A stretch of DNA of 64,000 nucleotides from contig WLWY01000001.1 of the NCBI GenBank assembly GCA_012103325.1, positions 1,279,653 through 1,343,652 on the forward strand. Reading direction: 5' to 3'. The translations under genes were made by a program, and so were the position numbers. The notes below the pieces were generated by a model. The model was not told the DNA's origin and searched no databases. It worked only from the letters and a program-made list of their open reading frames with translations. Of this stretch, positions 50,959 through 61,507 are shown piece by piece. The number at the start of each line of letters is the position of its first letter. Position 1 is the stretch's first letter. The DNA comes from Alphaproteobacteria bacterium (GTDB taxonomy: Bacteria; Pseudomonadota; Alphaproteobacteria; UBA8366; GCA-2717185).

Positions 50959-53900
50959 CTATTTGCCAAAGCCTTTGAGAAGATCCCGCAATATGTCCTT
51001 AGGTTCCACCTTTCCGGAACCCGAGTTATCGGACTCCGACGGCTTTCCGAGCACGCCAGGCAGAATCTGCTGCAGAGGGCTCGACGATGATGACGAAGAG
51101 TTGCTGCGAGCGCTAAGAAACGAGCCGCCGGTCTTTATATTCGGCGAATCGAGCGCACCCGTTAGCGTGACGGAAATATAGGGGGACCGTGTATCGTCCT
51201 CTTTCCGCAATACGGATGTGGTGGAGTTAACAAGCCAGCGAGGAAGATCAGCCGCGCCAACGGTCACCGCTCGGGTACCGGCACCGTTTAATACCGTATC
51301 TCCTGTCTGCACGACGCCCCGATCGATGGTGAAATTCCCCGAAAGGTCCGCCGGACTCCGGCCAAAGGCCTGCACCAGCTCATTGGTCAGCCCGCCGACC
51401 TGCTTCAGTTCCTTGACCTTGTCGCCGAATATCGCCGTAGCCAGCCCGATGGCGCCTATCGCTTGTTGTTCCTGCTTCGTCGCCAGAATCTGAACCTTGC
51501 CCGCAATCGTTCCGGTACCGGCAAGAGTCGATACGAACGCGGCGACAGACTTGCCGGTCGTCGTCAGTGACGCTGTCGCGGACACTGGTCCCGCGACACG
51601 TGCCTGCGCGCCAAACGCTTTGGACGCCGTGGCCAAATCGACATTGGACGCGGTGATGTCGGCAGACAGGGCGGGTACTTTTGCCCCCGCGTTCATGGAT
51701 CCTTTCGCCGAGACCGAGCCACCGAAAAGGCCCGCTTTAAACTGCCTCAGATCGAGCTTGCCATTCTTCAATGCAGCGCTGAGTTCCGGCTGAGCCAAGC
51801 GAATGCGATCACTGATAAGCCCCGTCATCCGTATCTTGATGTCCGCGTCGACATTGCTCAGCCCCGTCAGGTCGATAGGCTCCCGAGACCAGCGGTCGTT
51901 GGACCTTGCCGGCGCAGCATCGTTTGCCGATGCGGCTGCCCGCCCGCGCGCGGTCGCCGCGCCGGTCTTCTTCGGCGCCGGTTGGAACAGGTCGAGCAGC
52001 ACTTCGCTGGTCGCCAAATCCGCGCTTACGAAAGGACGAGGACCGTCGGTCCGAAACGCCACGTTTCCTTCCACTTTCAGCGGACCTACCGATGCATCCA
52101 ACGCCGAAATTCTCAGATTGGTAGGCACCCCCTCGAGCCGGAACGACGCGGCAAGTGGGCCGAGCGCTTTAGCAGCGGGTCGAAAATCGGGTGACGCCAA
52201 ACGGACAAACTCGACAAGTTCAGGATGATTGACCGTGGCTTTGATGTCGAACGCCGGTGCCGTGGCAGCGCTCTTGACCATGCCATCCAGTTGGACTTTC
52301 GTACCCGCGGCAACCAGTTTCGATTTTACGGTAAAGGCATCGGCTCCCCCTTCGATACGGCCTTCCATCGAAGGTTTGCCTAACTTCTGACGCGGTATCG
52401 GAAGTGGCGCGCCAACGACCTGAAACAGCTTTTCCGGATCGCTGACCGTAACGCGGTAGTCGATTTTGGCAGATGGCGCACCGGCTAGGTTCTTCACGTC
52501 ACCCGACAGGTCGGCGCGCGTACCGGCAAAATTCCTAACGCCTGCCTTACGAACCGTCAGTGCGCCACCAACAAGCAAGCCATCGAAGTGAATCTTGCGC
52601 GCTACGGTCTTGTGAACCGTAAGACGCTCAATCTGTACATCGATATTGGCGTCGAAGGAGTCGAGAAAGGCCAAAGGCGCCGCTTCGACGGGCTTTTTCC
52701 CCGCCGGCGCGCTGGCAGAGACCTTCTGTTTTCCTCGACTCACGGCAGGTTTTGCGGCCGTTCGTGGCATATAGGCATCGAGGTTCAACTGATCGATCGC
52801 CAACCGCAATCCAAACCCCGGCCGATCCCGAACCGCTACCGCAAGCCCGCCTGTCATCGTGCTCGCATCGAGACGGACATTGATGTCCGGTATTTCAATG
52901 GCGGTCGGTGTCGCCTTTATCTTGCTGGCGTACGAAAAACCGCGCATGCGGTCGGGCGGAAGAGATTGGGTATCGGCACCGGCCCAGCCAAGCAGTCCGC
53001 GCAGATTATCCGACGCGGCGGCGATTTCCCCTTCGAAACTGGGGTCACCTTCCACAAAGGAAAGGAAGCCGACCAGCGATACATCCGATCCGCCGGGCAG
53101 CAATGCAGACGCCCGGTCGAGCGTAATCGTGCCGTTGGCAAGGGCGGCGCGAACGCCGACGTCCCGAATGACGCCATTGCGGTACTGAATTACGTCGATC
53201 CCGAAATCAAACGATGCGTTTATATTGTTCGGCAATGCGAATGGCTTAGAATTGGACGGCGCTGCCGGTGTTGCCGGCGTTGCCGATTCCACTTTTTTAC
53301 TGGACGGCGTTGTTTCCGCCGGCATCGCCTTGGCGTCGGCGGATTGCGTGAGCAACTCATCCAGATTCAGCCTGCTCACCGAAACCGCGATGTCGGCGTT
53401 GACCGTTTCGCCCAAGGTAACGCTAACCGCACCATTCCCGGCAAACGCGCCGAGCCGTATCGCTGTGTCGTTCAGAGCAACCGCATCGGGCGATACCATC
53501 ATCGTGCCCTTCAGCGATACCGGCTGCGCCAGAACCGCGGGAAGCGGATCCTTTACCGCAAGTGCCGCAAGACGTGCCGCGTCCGCGCCTTCGATCTCGA
53601 GCGATCCCGACAGAAGCCCCGTCGGGATCGGCGCAAGCATGCGGCCGTTAAACCGTACTTCCGCATCGGCATCCGTCAGCGCCAGTTTTAGCCCCACGGT
53701 AAGTGGTTGCTCCGGCTTCAACGCGCCTGTCTTAAGTTCGATCGATACCGGTGTGCCACGCACGCGTGCTTTGGCATTCAGTTCGAAAGGCCCCGAAAGC
53801 GATGGTGCCGATACGGACATTTCCAACGCGTCGATCTTCTCGACCGTGCCGGACTTCGCATCCCGGAAGCTCAGCGAACCGTTTCTGATCATTACATTCG

Positions 53901-54366
53901 CGAGCGAAATGTCCAGCGGCGCGCCCGCTTCCGCCTCTTCTTGGGCGGGCGCCGCTTCGCTTTCACTCGCAGCGGCAGCGGTCTTGATATCCCAGCTTGC
54001 CCGCCCATCCTCGGCGATTTCGAGAGCGATGACCGGCTCAATCAGCTCAAGCTGCTCGACCACAATACGGCGTTCGAGCAAGGCAGCAATCGAAACGCGG
54101 ACCCGCAGCTCTTTCAGACGCAACATATCGGCGGATTGTGCGCCCTCGAAATTCGCGATTCGCACCCCCGCGACACGCAGTGCCGGCGTCGGCAACACGG
54201 AGAAGGCGATATCGCCATCAATCGACGCGTCACGACCGGTATTGTCGCGCACTTGGGCGACGATCTGTCCCTTATAGGCGTTCCAATCGATGAAGCTTGG
54301 GCCCACCAGGACCGCAGCGACGAGCAGCACCCCCAGTACAGCGAGCGCGATGAACACTTTTTTCAA
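50959..54366 (-). CDS. AsmA family protein
   Basis: MKKVFIALAVLGVLLVAAVLVGPSFIDWNAYKGQIVAQVRDNTGRDASIDGDIAFSVLPTPALRVAGVRIAN; 1135 aa. Confidence 0.92.
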   Translation of the reverse strand: MKKVFIALAVLGVLLVAAVLVGPSFIDWNAYKGQIVAQVRDNTGRDASIDGDIAFSVLPTPALRVAGVRIANFEGAQSADMLRLKELRVRVSIAALLERRIVVEQLELIEPVIALEIAEDGRASWDIKTAAAASESEAAPAQEEAEAGAPLDISLANVMIRNGSLSFRDAKSGTVEKIDALEMSVSAPSLSGPFELNAKARVRGTPVSIELKTGALKPEQPLTVGLKLALTDADAEVRFNGRMLAPIPTGLLSGSLEIEGADAARLAALAVKDPLPAVLAQPVSLKGTMMVSPDAVALNDTAIRLGAFAGNGAVSVTLGETVNADIAVSVSRLNLDELLTQSADAKAMPAETTPSSKKVESATPATPAAPSNSKPFALPNNINASFDFGIDVIQYRNGVIRDVGVRAALANGTITLDRASALLPGGSDVSLVGFLSFVEGDPSFEGEIAAASDNLRGLLGWAGADTQSLPPDRMRGFSYASKIKATPTAIEIPDINVRLDASTMTGGLAVAVRDRPGFGLRLAIDQLNLDAYMPRTAAKPAVSRGKQKVSASAPAGKKPVEAAPLAFLDSFDANIDVQIERLTVHKTVARKIHFDGLLVGGALTVRKAGVRNFAGTRADLSGDVKNLAGAPSAKIDYRVTVSDPEKLFQVVGAPLPIPRQKLGKPSMEGRIEGGADAFTVKSKLVAAGTKVQLDGMVKSAATAPAFDIKATVNHPELVEFVRLASPDFRPAAKALGPLAASFRLEGVPTNLRISALDASVGPLKVEGNVAFRTDGPRPFVSADLATSEVLLDLFQPAPKKTGAATARGRAAASANDAAPARSNDRWSREPIDLTGLSNVDADIKIRMTGLISDRIRLAQPELSAALKNGKLDLRQFKAGLFGGSVSAKGSMNAGAKVPALSADITASNVDLATASKAFGAQARVAGPVSATASLTTTGKSVAAFVSTLAGTGTIAGKVQILATKQEQQAIGAIGLATAIFGDKVKELKQVGGLTNELVQAFGRSPADLSGNFTIDRGVVQTGDTVLNGAGTRAVTVGAADLPRWLVNSTTSVLRKEDDTRSPYISVTLTGALDSPNIKTGGSFLSARSNSSSSSSSPLQQILPGVLGKPSESDNSGSGKVEPKDILRDLLKGFGK

Positions 54367-54495
54367 GCGAAAGCTCCAAGCATTTGAACGCGGAACAAAC
54401 GGGTCGTACTTACGGCCCGATCCGAAACGACACCCTACAATTAAGGCGTCCGTGAGGGTATTTCAAATCGCGTTCGCGTGCACGGACGCGCTTTT

Positions 54496-55893
54496 TCAGG
54501 GCCGCAACATCTTTCCCGGATTCATGATGTTGTCGGGATCGAGCGCATTCTTGATGCTGCGCATGACGCTGACCGCTTCGCCATGCTCGGCCGTGAGAAA
54601 ATCAAGCTTGCCCATGCCGATGCCGTGCTCGCCGGTACAGGTGCCGCCCATCGCGATTGCTCTGTGCGCAAGGCGGGCGGTTAGATCTTTCGCGCGCTTC
54701 ATATCCTCCGGGTCATCGGGATCGACGAGCAGCACCAGATGGAAGTTGCCATCGCCCACATGCCCGACGATCGGCGACAGCACGCCGGTCTCTTCGATGT
54801 CGCGCCGAGTCTCTGCGATACATTCCGCCAGATTCGATATCGGCACGCAGGCGTCCGTTGTGATACCGCGCTTGCCCGGCTTCAGCGCCAATGCGGCGAA
54901 ATAGGCATCGTGACGGGCCTGCCACAGGTGATTTCGGTCTTCCGTACGCGTCGCCCAGCGGAACTCGCCGCCCCCGAATTCATCGGAAATCGCACCGACC
55001 ATCTCCGCCTGTTCGGCAGCCGACGCCTCCGAACCATGAAACTCGAACAAAAGCGTCGGCTTGCTTTCATAGCCTTCGAGCTTTGAATAGGTGATGCAAG
55101 CGCCCATTTGCACTTCGTCGAGCAATTCGATGCGGGCGACCGGAATGCCGGACTGAATCGTCATGATCACCGTGTTCACCGCATCATCCACGGTCGGGTA
55201 CTGGCAAACGGCGGCTGACATGGCTTCGGGAATTCCGTACAGCCGGAGCCGCACCTCGGTAATAATGCCCAGCGTGCCTTCCGATCCCACGAACATGCGG
55301 GTCAGATCATATCCCGCCGCCGATTTCCGGGCGCGGCCGCCGGTATGGATCACCCGGCCATCAGCCAGTACTACGGTGAGGCCCAAAACGTTCTCACGCA
55401 TGGTGCCGTAGCGCACCGCATTAGTGCCGCTCGCCCGGGTCGCCGCCATACCACCAAGCGACGCATCGGCCCCAGGATCAATGGGGAAGAACAGGCCGGA
55501 ATCGCGGATATATTCGTTGATCTGTTTGCGTGTTACACCGGCCTGCACGCGGCAATCGAGATCCTCCGTATTGACCTCCAGCACCTGATCCATCTGCGAC
55601 ACGTCGATGCACACGCCGCCATGCAGCGCAACGACATGGCCTTCAAGAGACGTGCCGGTGCCAAAGGCGATGATCGGGGTTCCATGCCGCGCGCAAATCG
55701 CCACCAGCGCGCTGACCTCCTCTGTCGATTGCGCAAAGCAGACGGCATCAGGCGGCATGGCCGTGTGGTAGTCCTCCCCGCTGCCATGATGCTCACGCAC
55801 CGCTGCCGCGGTCGAGACGCGATCGCCAATGACGCCACGTAGCTCCTCGATGAGCGGCTCCGTGACCGGTGCGAAATCGGCTTCGGCGGACAT
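54496..55893 (-). CDS. FAD-binding oxidoreductase (D-lactate dehydrogenase/GlcD-like)
   Basis: PIIAFGTGTSLEGHVVALHGGVCIDVSQMDQVLEVN, FVGSEGTLGIITEVRLRLYG, GTCTGEHGIGMGKLDFL. Confidence 0.95.
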   Translation of the reverse strand: MSAEADFAPVTEPLIEELRGVIGDRVSTAAAVREHHGSGEDYHTAMPPDAVCFAQSTEEVSALVAICARHGTPIIAFGTGTSLEGHVVALHGGVCIDVSQMDQVLEVNTEDLDCRVQAGVTRKQINEYIRDSGLFFPIDPGADASLGGMAATRASGTNAVRYGTMRENVLGLTVVLADGRVIHTGGRARKSAAGYDLTRMFVGSEGTLGIITEVRLRLYGIPEAMSAAVCQYPTVDDAVNTVIMTIQSGIPVARIELLDEVQMGACITYSKLEGYESKPTLLFEFHGSEASAAEQAEMVGAISDEFGGGEFRWATRTEDRNHLWQARHDAYFAALALKPGKRGITTDACVPISNLAECIAETRRDIEETGVLSPIVGHVGDGNFHLVLLVDPDDPEDMKRAKDLTARLAHRAIAMGGTCTGEHGIGMGKLDFLTAEHGEAVSVMRSIKNALDPDNIMNPGKMLRP

Positions 55894-55987
55894 CGCGTTC
55901 TCCCTCAGAGGTTATCCGTGCTAAGCAAGGTAGCCCGCCCCCTATCGGCCTTCAACCTTTCCTGCAGCACCATGGAATCGCAATAAG

Positions 55988-56716
55988 ATGATCGAATTCG
56001 ACGCAAATCTACTTGCTGCGGCCGGATTCATGATACTCGGCGGATTACTGCGGGGATTCCTCGGATTTGGCGGCTCCATGGGCGCAGTTCCCGGGCTGAG
56101 CTTGATTTACGGCCCGCTGGGTGCGGTATCGATCGTGCTGCTGGCCGATATCGGCGCCGTCCTGCAGCTCCTGCGCACGGCAGTCCGGCAATCCGACAAG
56201 CGCGTGGTCGCGCCGCTCGCGCTGGCATCGGTCCTGACCACCCCGCTTGGGGCATGGCTGCTGATCAATATCGATCCCCACGATATGCAGCGCGCCATCG
56301 CAGTAACCGTACTTGGCTTCGCGGCGATTCTTGCCGTGGGGTGGCGCTATCAGCGGCCACCAACCCTGCCGGTCGTCGTCGGAGTCGGCGTTGTCGGCGG
56401 CGTATTAAGCGGCGGGGCGGGTATGGGCGCACCGCCAGCCGTCCTGTTCCTGCTTTCGGGACCGCATGACCACGCAGCGGTCCGGGCCAACATCATCGGC
56501 TATCTGGCCGTCGCCAACATGACCGCGCTGGCAACGATTTGGCTGAATGGCGCGCTGTCGACGGAAATTCTCTGGCGGGCAATTGTCCTTGCCCCGCCCT
56601 ATCTGGCCGCAATTTGGGCCGGCGGGCACTTGTTCCGATTTGCCTCGGAAGGCGTATTTCGTTACCTCGCGCTGGCGGCTGTTGCACTGGTTGGCATTGC
56701 TGCACTGCTTTTCTGA
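55988..56716 (+). CDS. TauE/SafE-family permease
   Basis: GGLLRGFLGFGGSMGAVPGLSLIYGPLGAVSIVLLAD, VVGGVLSGGAGMGAPPAVLFLLSG. Confidence 0.88.
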   Translation: MIEFDANLLAAAGFMILGGLLRGFLGFGGSMGAVPGLSLIYGPLGAVSIVLLADIGAVLQLLRTAVRQSDKRVVAPLALASVLTTPLGAWLLINIDPHDMQRAIAVTVLGFAAILAVGWRYQRPPTLPVVVGVGVVGGVLSGGAGMGAPPAVLFLLSGPHDHAAVRANIIGYLAVANMTALATIWLNGALSTEILWRAIVLAPPYLAAIWAGGHLFRFASEGVFRYLALAAVALVGIAALLF

Positions 56717-56735
56717 GGAAGGCCGAAGGCCCCGC

Positions 56736-57380
56736 CTAACGCAGACTATAGCGGATCTCCGAACCATCCCGGCCTTTGAAACGTACCTGCACCAGGATGC
56801 TTTGCTTGTCGTACCAAAGGTCGCGTTCGAAATCTCCAGTCATGACATAGCGCCGCGCCCGAATCTCCTGGCCGCGGACTTCGATAACTTCCTCGCCCGA
56901 ATCGCGGATCGCGACTTTCATAAGATCGCCGTCGGCGGGGTCCAAGATGCTGCCACGTTTGACCAATGCGATGTTCCATAGGCTGGCGGGGACCATTTCG
57001 GGATCGATCGGCGTCTCCTCGCCATTTATCGAAAGACTAAGTTCGCTTCCATCCGGCTTCACTTCAATATGGTAGTCGTCACCGTTGTCGTTGGTTTCGG
57101 CCACCATGCCAACCAGCCGGCCATCCCGCCATTCCTCGCGCGAGACATGCTGAAACAGATATAAGGGAATGAACGCAAGGCGGTAGTCGATCTGTGCTTC
57201 AATCCGTACGATCATGGGATCTCCGCTTCTCTCGAAACGGATGACGTGATGACCAATTTTCGAACCATTGCGTAAAACGGCAAAATCCAATACGCCGCCA
57301 TCCGGCACACCGGCACCCGATGCGGTGTACGGTGTCACCAGCATCGCTACGAATATCAGCTTGGTCAGAAACTTGAGCAC
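56736..57380 (-). CDS. secreted hypothetical protein (DUF6134-like)
   Basis: Signal peptide MLKFLTKLIFVAMLVTPYTASGAG; LRNGSKIGHHVIRFERSGDPMIVRIEAQIDYRLAFIPLYLFQHVSREEW. Confidence 0.75.
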   Translation of the reverse strand: MLKFLTKLIFVAMLVTPYTASGAGVPDGGVLDFAVLRNGSKIGHHVIRFERSGDPMIVRIEAQIDYRLAFIPLYLFQHVSREEWRDGRLVGMVAETNDNGDDYHIEVKPDGSELSLSINGEETPIDPEMVPASLWNIALVKRGSILDPADGDLMKVAIRDSGEEVIEVRGQEIRARRYVMTGDFERDLWYDKQSILVQVRFKGRDGSEIRYSLR

Positions 57381-57483
57381 GGATCTTCTCTACGAATAGA
57401 CATCATCAACCTGCAATCAACTACACTGCAATGTGTTCGACACGACTACTGACGTGCAATTCCAGCAGGGTTAGAATGTTGGT

Positions 57484-58278
57484 ATGATGCGGTTCACGTG
57501 CAATCATATTTCGGTGTTCAGTTCAGCGTTGCGGCTTACAGCCGTCTTTGGGTTCTGCCTCGTTTGGCTATCGCCCGTCAGTTCGGCTCACGCCGAGGAA
57601 GTCGCCGTTGAACTGATCCTCGCGATCGACTGCTCGTCGAGCGTGGAACCGCACGAGTACAGCCTGCAAATGCGCGGCGTTGCCGCCGCGTTCCGGTCGC
57701 CTGGGGTCATTCAAGCGCTTTCCGCCGCGGCACCCAACGGAATTGCTGTAACGCTCGTACAATGGTCCGGTGCGAGCATGCACACACAGGCGATTCCCTG
57801 GACCCACATACACAACAAACAGAGTGCCGCCGAATTCGCCAGCGAAGTCGAACAGGCGCCGCGCTACATGCGATGGGGGGCAACGGCGATCGGCGAGGCG
57901 CTGAGCTTTTCGTTAGGGCTCTTTGAAGATAACAGCTTCGAGGGCGTGCGCCACGTCATCGATGTATCCGGAGACGGCAGCTCGAACCAAGGAGTATTTC
58001 CAACTGAGGTTCGGCCCATAATCGTCGCGGCCGGCGTAACGATAAACGGGCTGGCGATTTTGAACGACGAGCCCGATCTCGCTCAATATTACAAGAAGCA
58101 GGTGGCCGGCGGTAAACGGTCGTTTGTCGAGAGCGCGAAAAACTTCGCTGACTTCGCTGGCGCCATACGGCGCAAACTCATCCGCGAAATCGGCAGTCCG
58201 CCTTCTGTCCGTCTAGACACCCAAACGGCACAAAAAACCAATGCAGCTTCCGCCGAAAATCTCCCTATTCAAAGGTAG
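57484..58278 (+). CDS. DUF1194 / vWA-type secreted protein
   Basis: VAVELILAIDCSSSVEPHEYSLQMRGVAAAFRSPGVIQAL (MIDAS-like DxSxS). Confidence 0.87.
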   Translation: MMRFTCNHISVFSSALRLTAVFGFCLVWLSPVSSAHAEEVAVELILAIDCSSSVEPHEYSLQMRGVAAAFRSPGVIQALSAAAPNGIAVTLVQWSGASMHTQAIPWTHIHNKQSAAEFASEVEQAPRYMRWGATAIGEALSFSLGLFEDNSFEGVRHVIDVSGDGSSNQGVFPTEVRPIIVAAGVTINGLAILNDEPDLAQYYKKQVAGGKRSFVESAKNFADFAGAIRRKLIREIGSPPSVRLDTQTAQKTNAASAENLPIQR

Positions 58279-58678
58279 TTTTTTCACCATCGGTCAGCAG
58301 GACTTTTTGCAGTTGGAAGGCATTTCCCGCATCGTCCTCAATCCAATAGTGTAGTGTAATCGTATCCTTCGCACTTATCGTCGCGACGTGATGCCCTTTT
58401 TGCACAAGCGTCTCGGACGCTTCCACACGGTATTTGACCAGTGCGTCGACGCATTCCGCACCGTTTTGTACACACACCTTACCGCGCACGATGTTAAGGC
58501 CGACTCCGCCTGATTCCGTAAAATGGCGGTCATGATTGTAGGTATGCCTGCCGTCACGGAATTCGTAGGTCAAGCCCACGAGATCGAGAGCCAGCTTCGC
58601 CCGGCCCGTCGCCTGCTCTTCATCGCACCCCGTCAGCAGCAGCACGCTTGCCAACAACGTTATGGCGACGCAACGCAT
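58265..58678 (-). CDS. hypothetical lipoprotein
   Basis: MRCVAITLLASVLLLTGCDEEQ lipobox. Confidence 0.65.
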   Translation of the reverse strand: MRCVAITLLASVLLLTGCDEEQATGRAKLALDLVGLTYEFRDGRHTYNHDRHFTESGGVGLNIVRGKVCVQNGAECVDALVKYRVEASETLVQKGHHVATISAKDTITLHYWIEDDAGNAFQLQKVLLTDGEKTTFE

Positions 58679-58693
58679 TGCGAAATCCCGCGC

Positions 58694-60127
58694 CTAAGCC
58701 GCGGTGCCGCCGACGGTCAGGCCGTCGATACGCATTGTCGGCTGGCCGACGCCGACCGGAACGCTTTGTCCGTCCTTGCCGCACGTGCCGACGCCTGGGT
58801 CGAGTGCCATGTCATTGCCGATCATCGCAACCCGGGTCATTGAATCCGGCCCGTTACCGATCAGGGTTGCGCCCTTGACCGGCGCCCCGATTTTGCCGTT
58901 CTCGACCATGTAGGCTTCCGTACAGCTGAACACGAACTTGCCGCTGGTAATGTCGACTTGGCCGCCACCGAAATTAACGGCGTAGAGGCCGTTTTTCACC
59001 GACGCCAGAATCTCCGCCGGATCCTTGTCACCCGCCAGCATATAGGTGTTCGTCATCCGCGGCATCGGTGCGTGTCCGAAGGATTGCCGACGCCCGTTAC
59101 CGGTCGCGGCGACACCCATCAGCCGCGCATTCATGCGGTCCTGCATGTAACCAACCAATATGCCGTCTTCGATCAGCACGGTGCGCGATGACGCTGTGCC
59201 TTCGTCGTCGATGGTAATTGATCCGCGCCGATCCGAAATTGTCCCGTCATCGACGATGGTGACACCCGGTGACGCCACTCGCTCGCCCATCAACCCGGCG
59301 AAGGCGGACGTCTTCTTGCGATTGAAATCGCCTTCCAGGCCATGTCCAACCGCTTCATGCAGCAGCACGCCTGGCCAGCCCGGGCCAAGAACCACGGTTG
59401 TTTCACCTGCGGGGGCAGCAACCGACTCCAGATTGACCGCGGCCTGCCGCAGCGCTTCATCGGTCTGTGCCCGCCAGGCATCGGGCTGAATGAAGGCAGC
59501 GTATGTCTCCCGGCCGCCGACACCATGGCCGCCGCTTTCCATTCGGTCGCCTTCGCCGACGACCACGGAGACGTTGAGGCGAACCAGCGGCCGGATATCC
59601 GCGACGCGGAAGCCACCGGGACGGATAATCTGCACCGCCTGCCATTCGCCGGCGATCGATGCCGTGACCTGGCGCACCCGCGGATCGCGCGCGCGCGCAT
59701 AGGCGTCAATATCGGCAAGCAGTTTGACTTTTGCTTCGAAGCCCATTTGCCCCAGCGGGTTCTCGTCGGCATAGAGGCTTTGGTTTGTGCCCGACGGCCC
59801 TTCCGCCAACGTCCCGCTATGCCCAGTCTGCACGGCACGCACCGTATCGCCCGCCCGTTTTATCGCCGCTTCAGTCAACTCGGCGGAATGAGAATAGCCG
59901 GTCGCTTCGTCGGCAATCGCACGCAACCCGAACCCCTGCATCGTGTCGAAACTAGCGTTTCGCACTCGCCCATCGTCGTAGGTGACGCTTTCCGCCTGGC
60001 AATACTCCAAATATAGCTCGCCGTCATCCGCATCACGCAGCGCATCGTCTACGATGCCTTCGGTTCTTGTGCGATCGAGCCCAGCCCGATTGAAAAACAG
60101 CTCGTCGGTCGTGGAGAGATCGGACAC
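58694..60127 (-). CDS. tldD: metalloprotease TldD
   Basis: VVLGPGWPGVLLHEAVGHGLEGDFNRKKTSAFAGLMGERVASPGVTIVDDGT (HExxxH), RMTNTYMLAG. Confidence 0.97.
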   Translation of the reverse strand: MSDLSTTDELFFNRAGLDRTRTEGIVDDALRDADDGELYLEYCQAESVTYDDGRVRNASFDTMQGFGLRAIADEATGYSHSAELTEAAIKRAGDTVRAVQTGHSGTLAEGPSGTNQSLYADENPLGQMGFEAKVKLLADIDAYARARDPRVRQVTASIAGEWQAVQIIRPGGFRVADIRPLVRLNVSVVVGEGDRMESGGHGVGGRETYAAFIQPDAWRAQTDEALRQAAVNLESVAAPAGETTVVLGPGWPGVLLHEAVGHGLEGDFNRKKTSAFAGLMGERVASPGVTIVDDGTISDRRGSITIDDEGTASSRTVLIEDGILVGYMQDRMNARLMGVAATGNGRRQSFGHAPMPRMTNTYMLAGDKDPAEILASVKNGLYAVNFGGGQVDITSGKFVFSCTEAYMVENGKIGAPVKGATLIGNGPDSMTRVAMIGNDMALDPGVGTCGKDGQSVPVGVGQPTMRIDGLTVGGTAA

Positions 60128-60435
60128 GGTTGCCCCTTCCTTGTTTCAGTATGGCGGCGCATGACCGGCACTTCGGCACGCAAAATACGACAGATACGGT
60201 TAAGAAGTACATCGCGTATCGCGAGCCGGCCAATCACCTTTCCAACACGGTCTGTTTAGATTGCTAGAACAACTGTGCATCGACCGCATAGCGTAATCAA
60301 ATTCAAGTTAATAAATGGAAATCATTTAATACAAATCAAGCAATGGTAATATAGAAACGTGTATTCGTCGATATTCTTGCTATTTTTCTGACAAGGTGAT
60401 AAGCAGGATTGTTAACTCGCAGAGGAAATTGGATT

Positions 60436-60687
60436 ATGACTAAGGAATTAAATGACGCAGCGTCCGACGACGAAACCTTAATTCGCGTCCAACATGCCGT
60501 CGTAATCCAAAATGCCGCCGATATACGCGCGCTGAATGATTTACTCTCGGTTGGCTGGCGCGCTACTTTGTCCGCGCCAATGGAGGGCGGGGTTCTGGTC
60601 ATCCTGGAACGCGCCGGATCGCAAAAAGATGTAGAAGAAATGCGCGAAGCATTGGGATACAACGTCTTAGCAGATCCGGGCGCTTAA
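60436..60687 (+). CDS. small hypothetical protein
   Basis: 83 aa; upstream AT-rich intergenic region and GAGGAAA ribosome-binding site. Confidence 0.5.
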   Translation: MTKELNDAASDDETLIRVQHAVVIQNAADIRALNDLLSVGWRATLSAPMEGGVLVILERAGSQKDVEEMREALGYNVLADPGA

Positions 60688-60819
60688 GATACCCTGAAGG
60701 AAACAGGTCGATATCTACACCCGCCTTAGCGCAAATTAACGGCTGATTAAGACTTCGGTGCAAGAATTCCCGGTAAGGTGAATCGGCACGCACGTTCTTT
60801 CTATCGGAAAACGGGGACC

Positions 60820-61290
60820 ATGAAGCGAATAGCAATCCTGATGCTGGCGCTATCACTCGCCGCGTGCAAAACCACTGACGACCCGGACAATCAACGCGCC
60901 GTCGCCGCGGTAGCGGGCACCATCTTCGGTGCCTTCGTCGGATATAACCTGTTAGGCGGCGGTTCAGGCCAGGCGGTCATGGCGGTTCTGGGTGCTGCAG
61001 CGGGCGGTGCCGGTGGATTCTACGCAGCCGACTACGTGATCAAGCGCGACAAGAAAATGCGGGAACGCGCGGCATATGAAGGCCTGACTGACACGCCAGT
61101 CGGCAAAACCGTCTACTGGGAGAACCAAGAGACTGGCTCGGCGGGAAGTTTTACCGTCCTGCGTACGTTCACAACGACAGACGGTCGCATGTGCCGTGAA
61201 TTCAGTACGAACATCATGGGCGCGCTCGATACGGTCGAAAACAAGAGCACGGCGTGCCGCCTTCATAACGGCGCCTGGGAAATGAGCTGA
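60820..61290 (+). CDS. glycine-zipper outer-membrane lipoprotein (surface-antigen-like)
   Basis: MKRIAILMLALSLAACKTTDD lipobox; GTIFGAFVGYNLLGGGSGQAVMAVLGAAAGGAGGF. Confidence 0.75.
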   Translation: MKRIAILMLALSLAACKTTDDPDNQRAVAAVAGTIFGAFVGYNLLGGGSGQAVMAVLGAAAGGAGGFYAADYVIKRDKKMRERAAYEGLTDTPVGKTVYWENQETGSAGSFTVLRTFTTTDGRMCREFSTNIMGALDTVENKSTACRLHNGAWEMS

Positions 61291-61507
61291 CACCTGCCGC
61301 GCCAGTTCGAATATTTAGCTGTAATCCAAGTAACCTACCGTTGGGATACTCGAAGACCTAAACCTCTGAACCAAGATTGCGTTCGCTGTTAACCATGAAC
61401 CTGTTTTTAACCATGAATACGTGTAAACTAATGAATCATGTTCTTCGTATGTTCAATTTGACCCTGACATCTGTACTAGAAAAACCGATATGCGGAAGCG
61501 CTCGCCC

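Noticed and set aside
52588-54277. Long + strand ORFs (367 and 350 aa) antisense to the AsmA gene
   Set aside because: The - strand AsmA reading is strongly protein-like. The antisense ORFs have low-complexity composition typical of shadow frames in GC-rich DNA.
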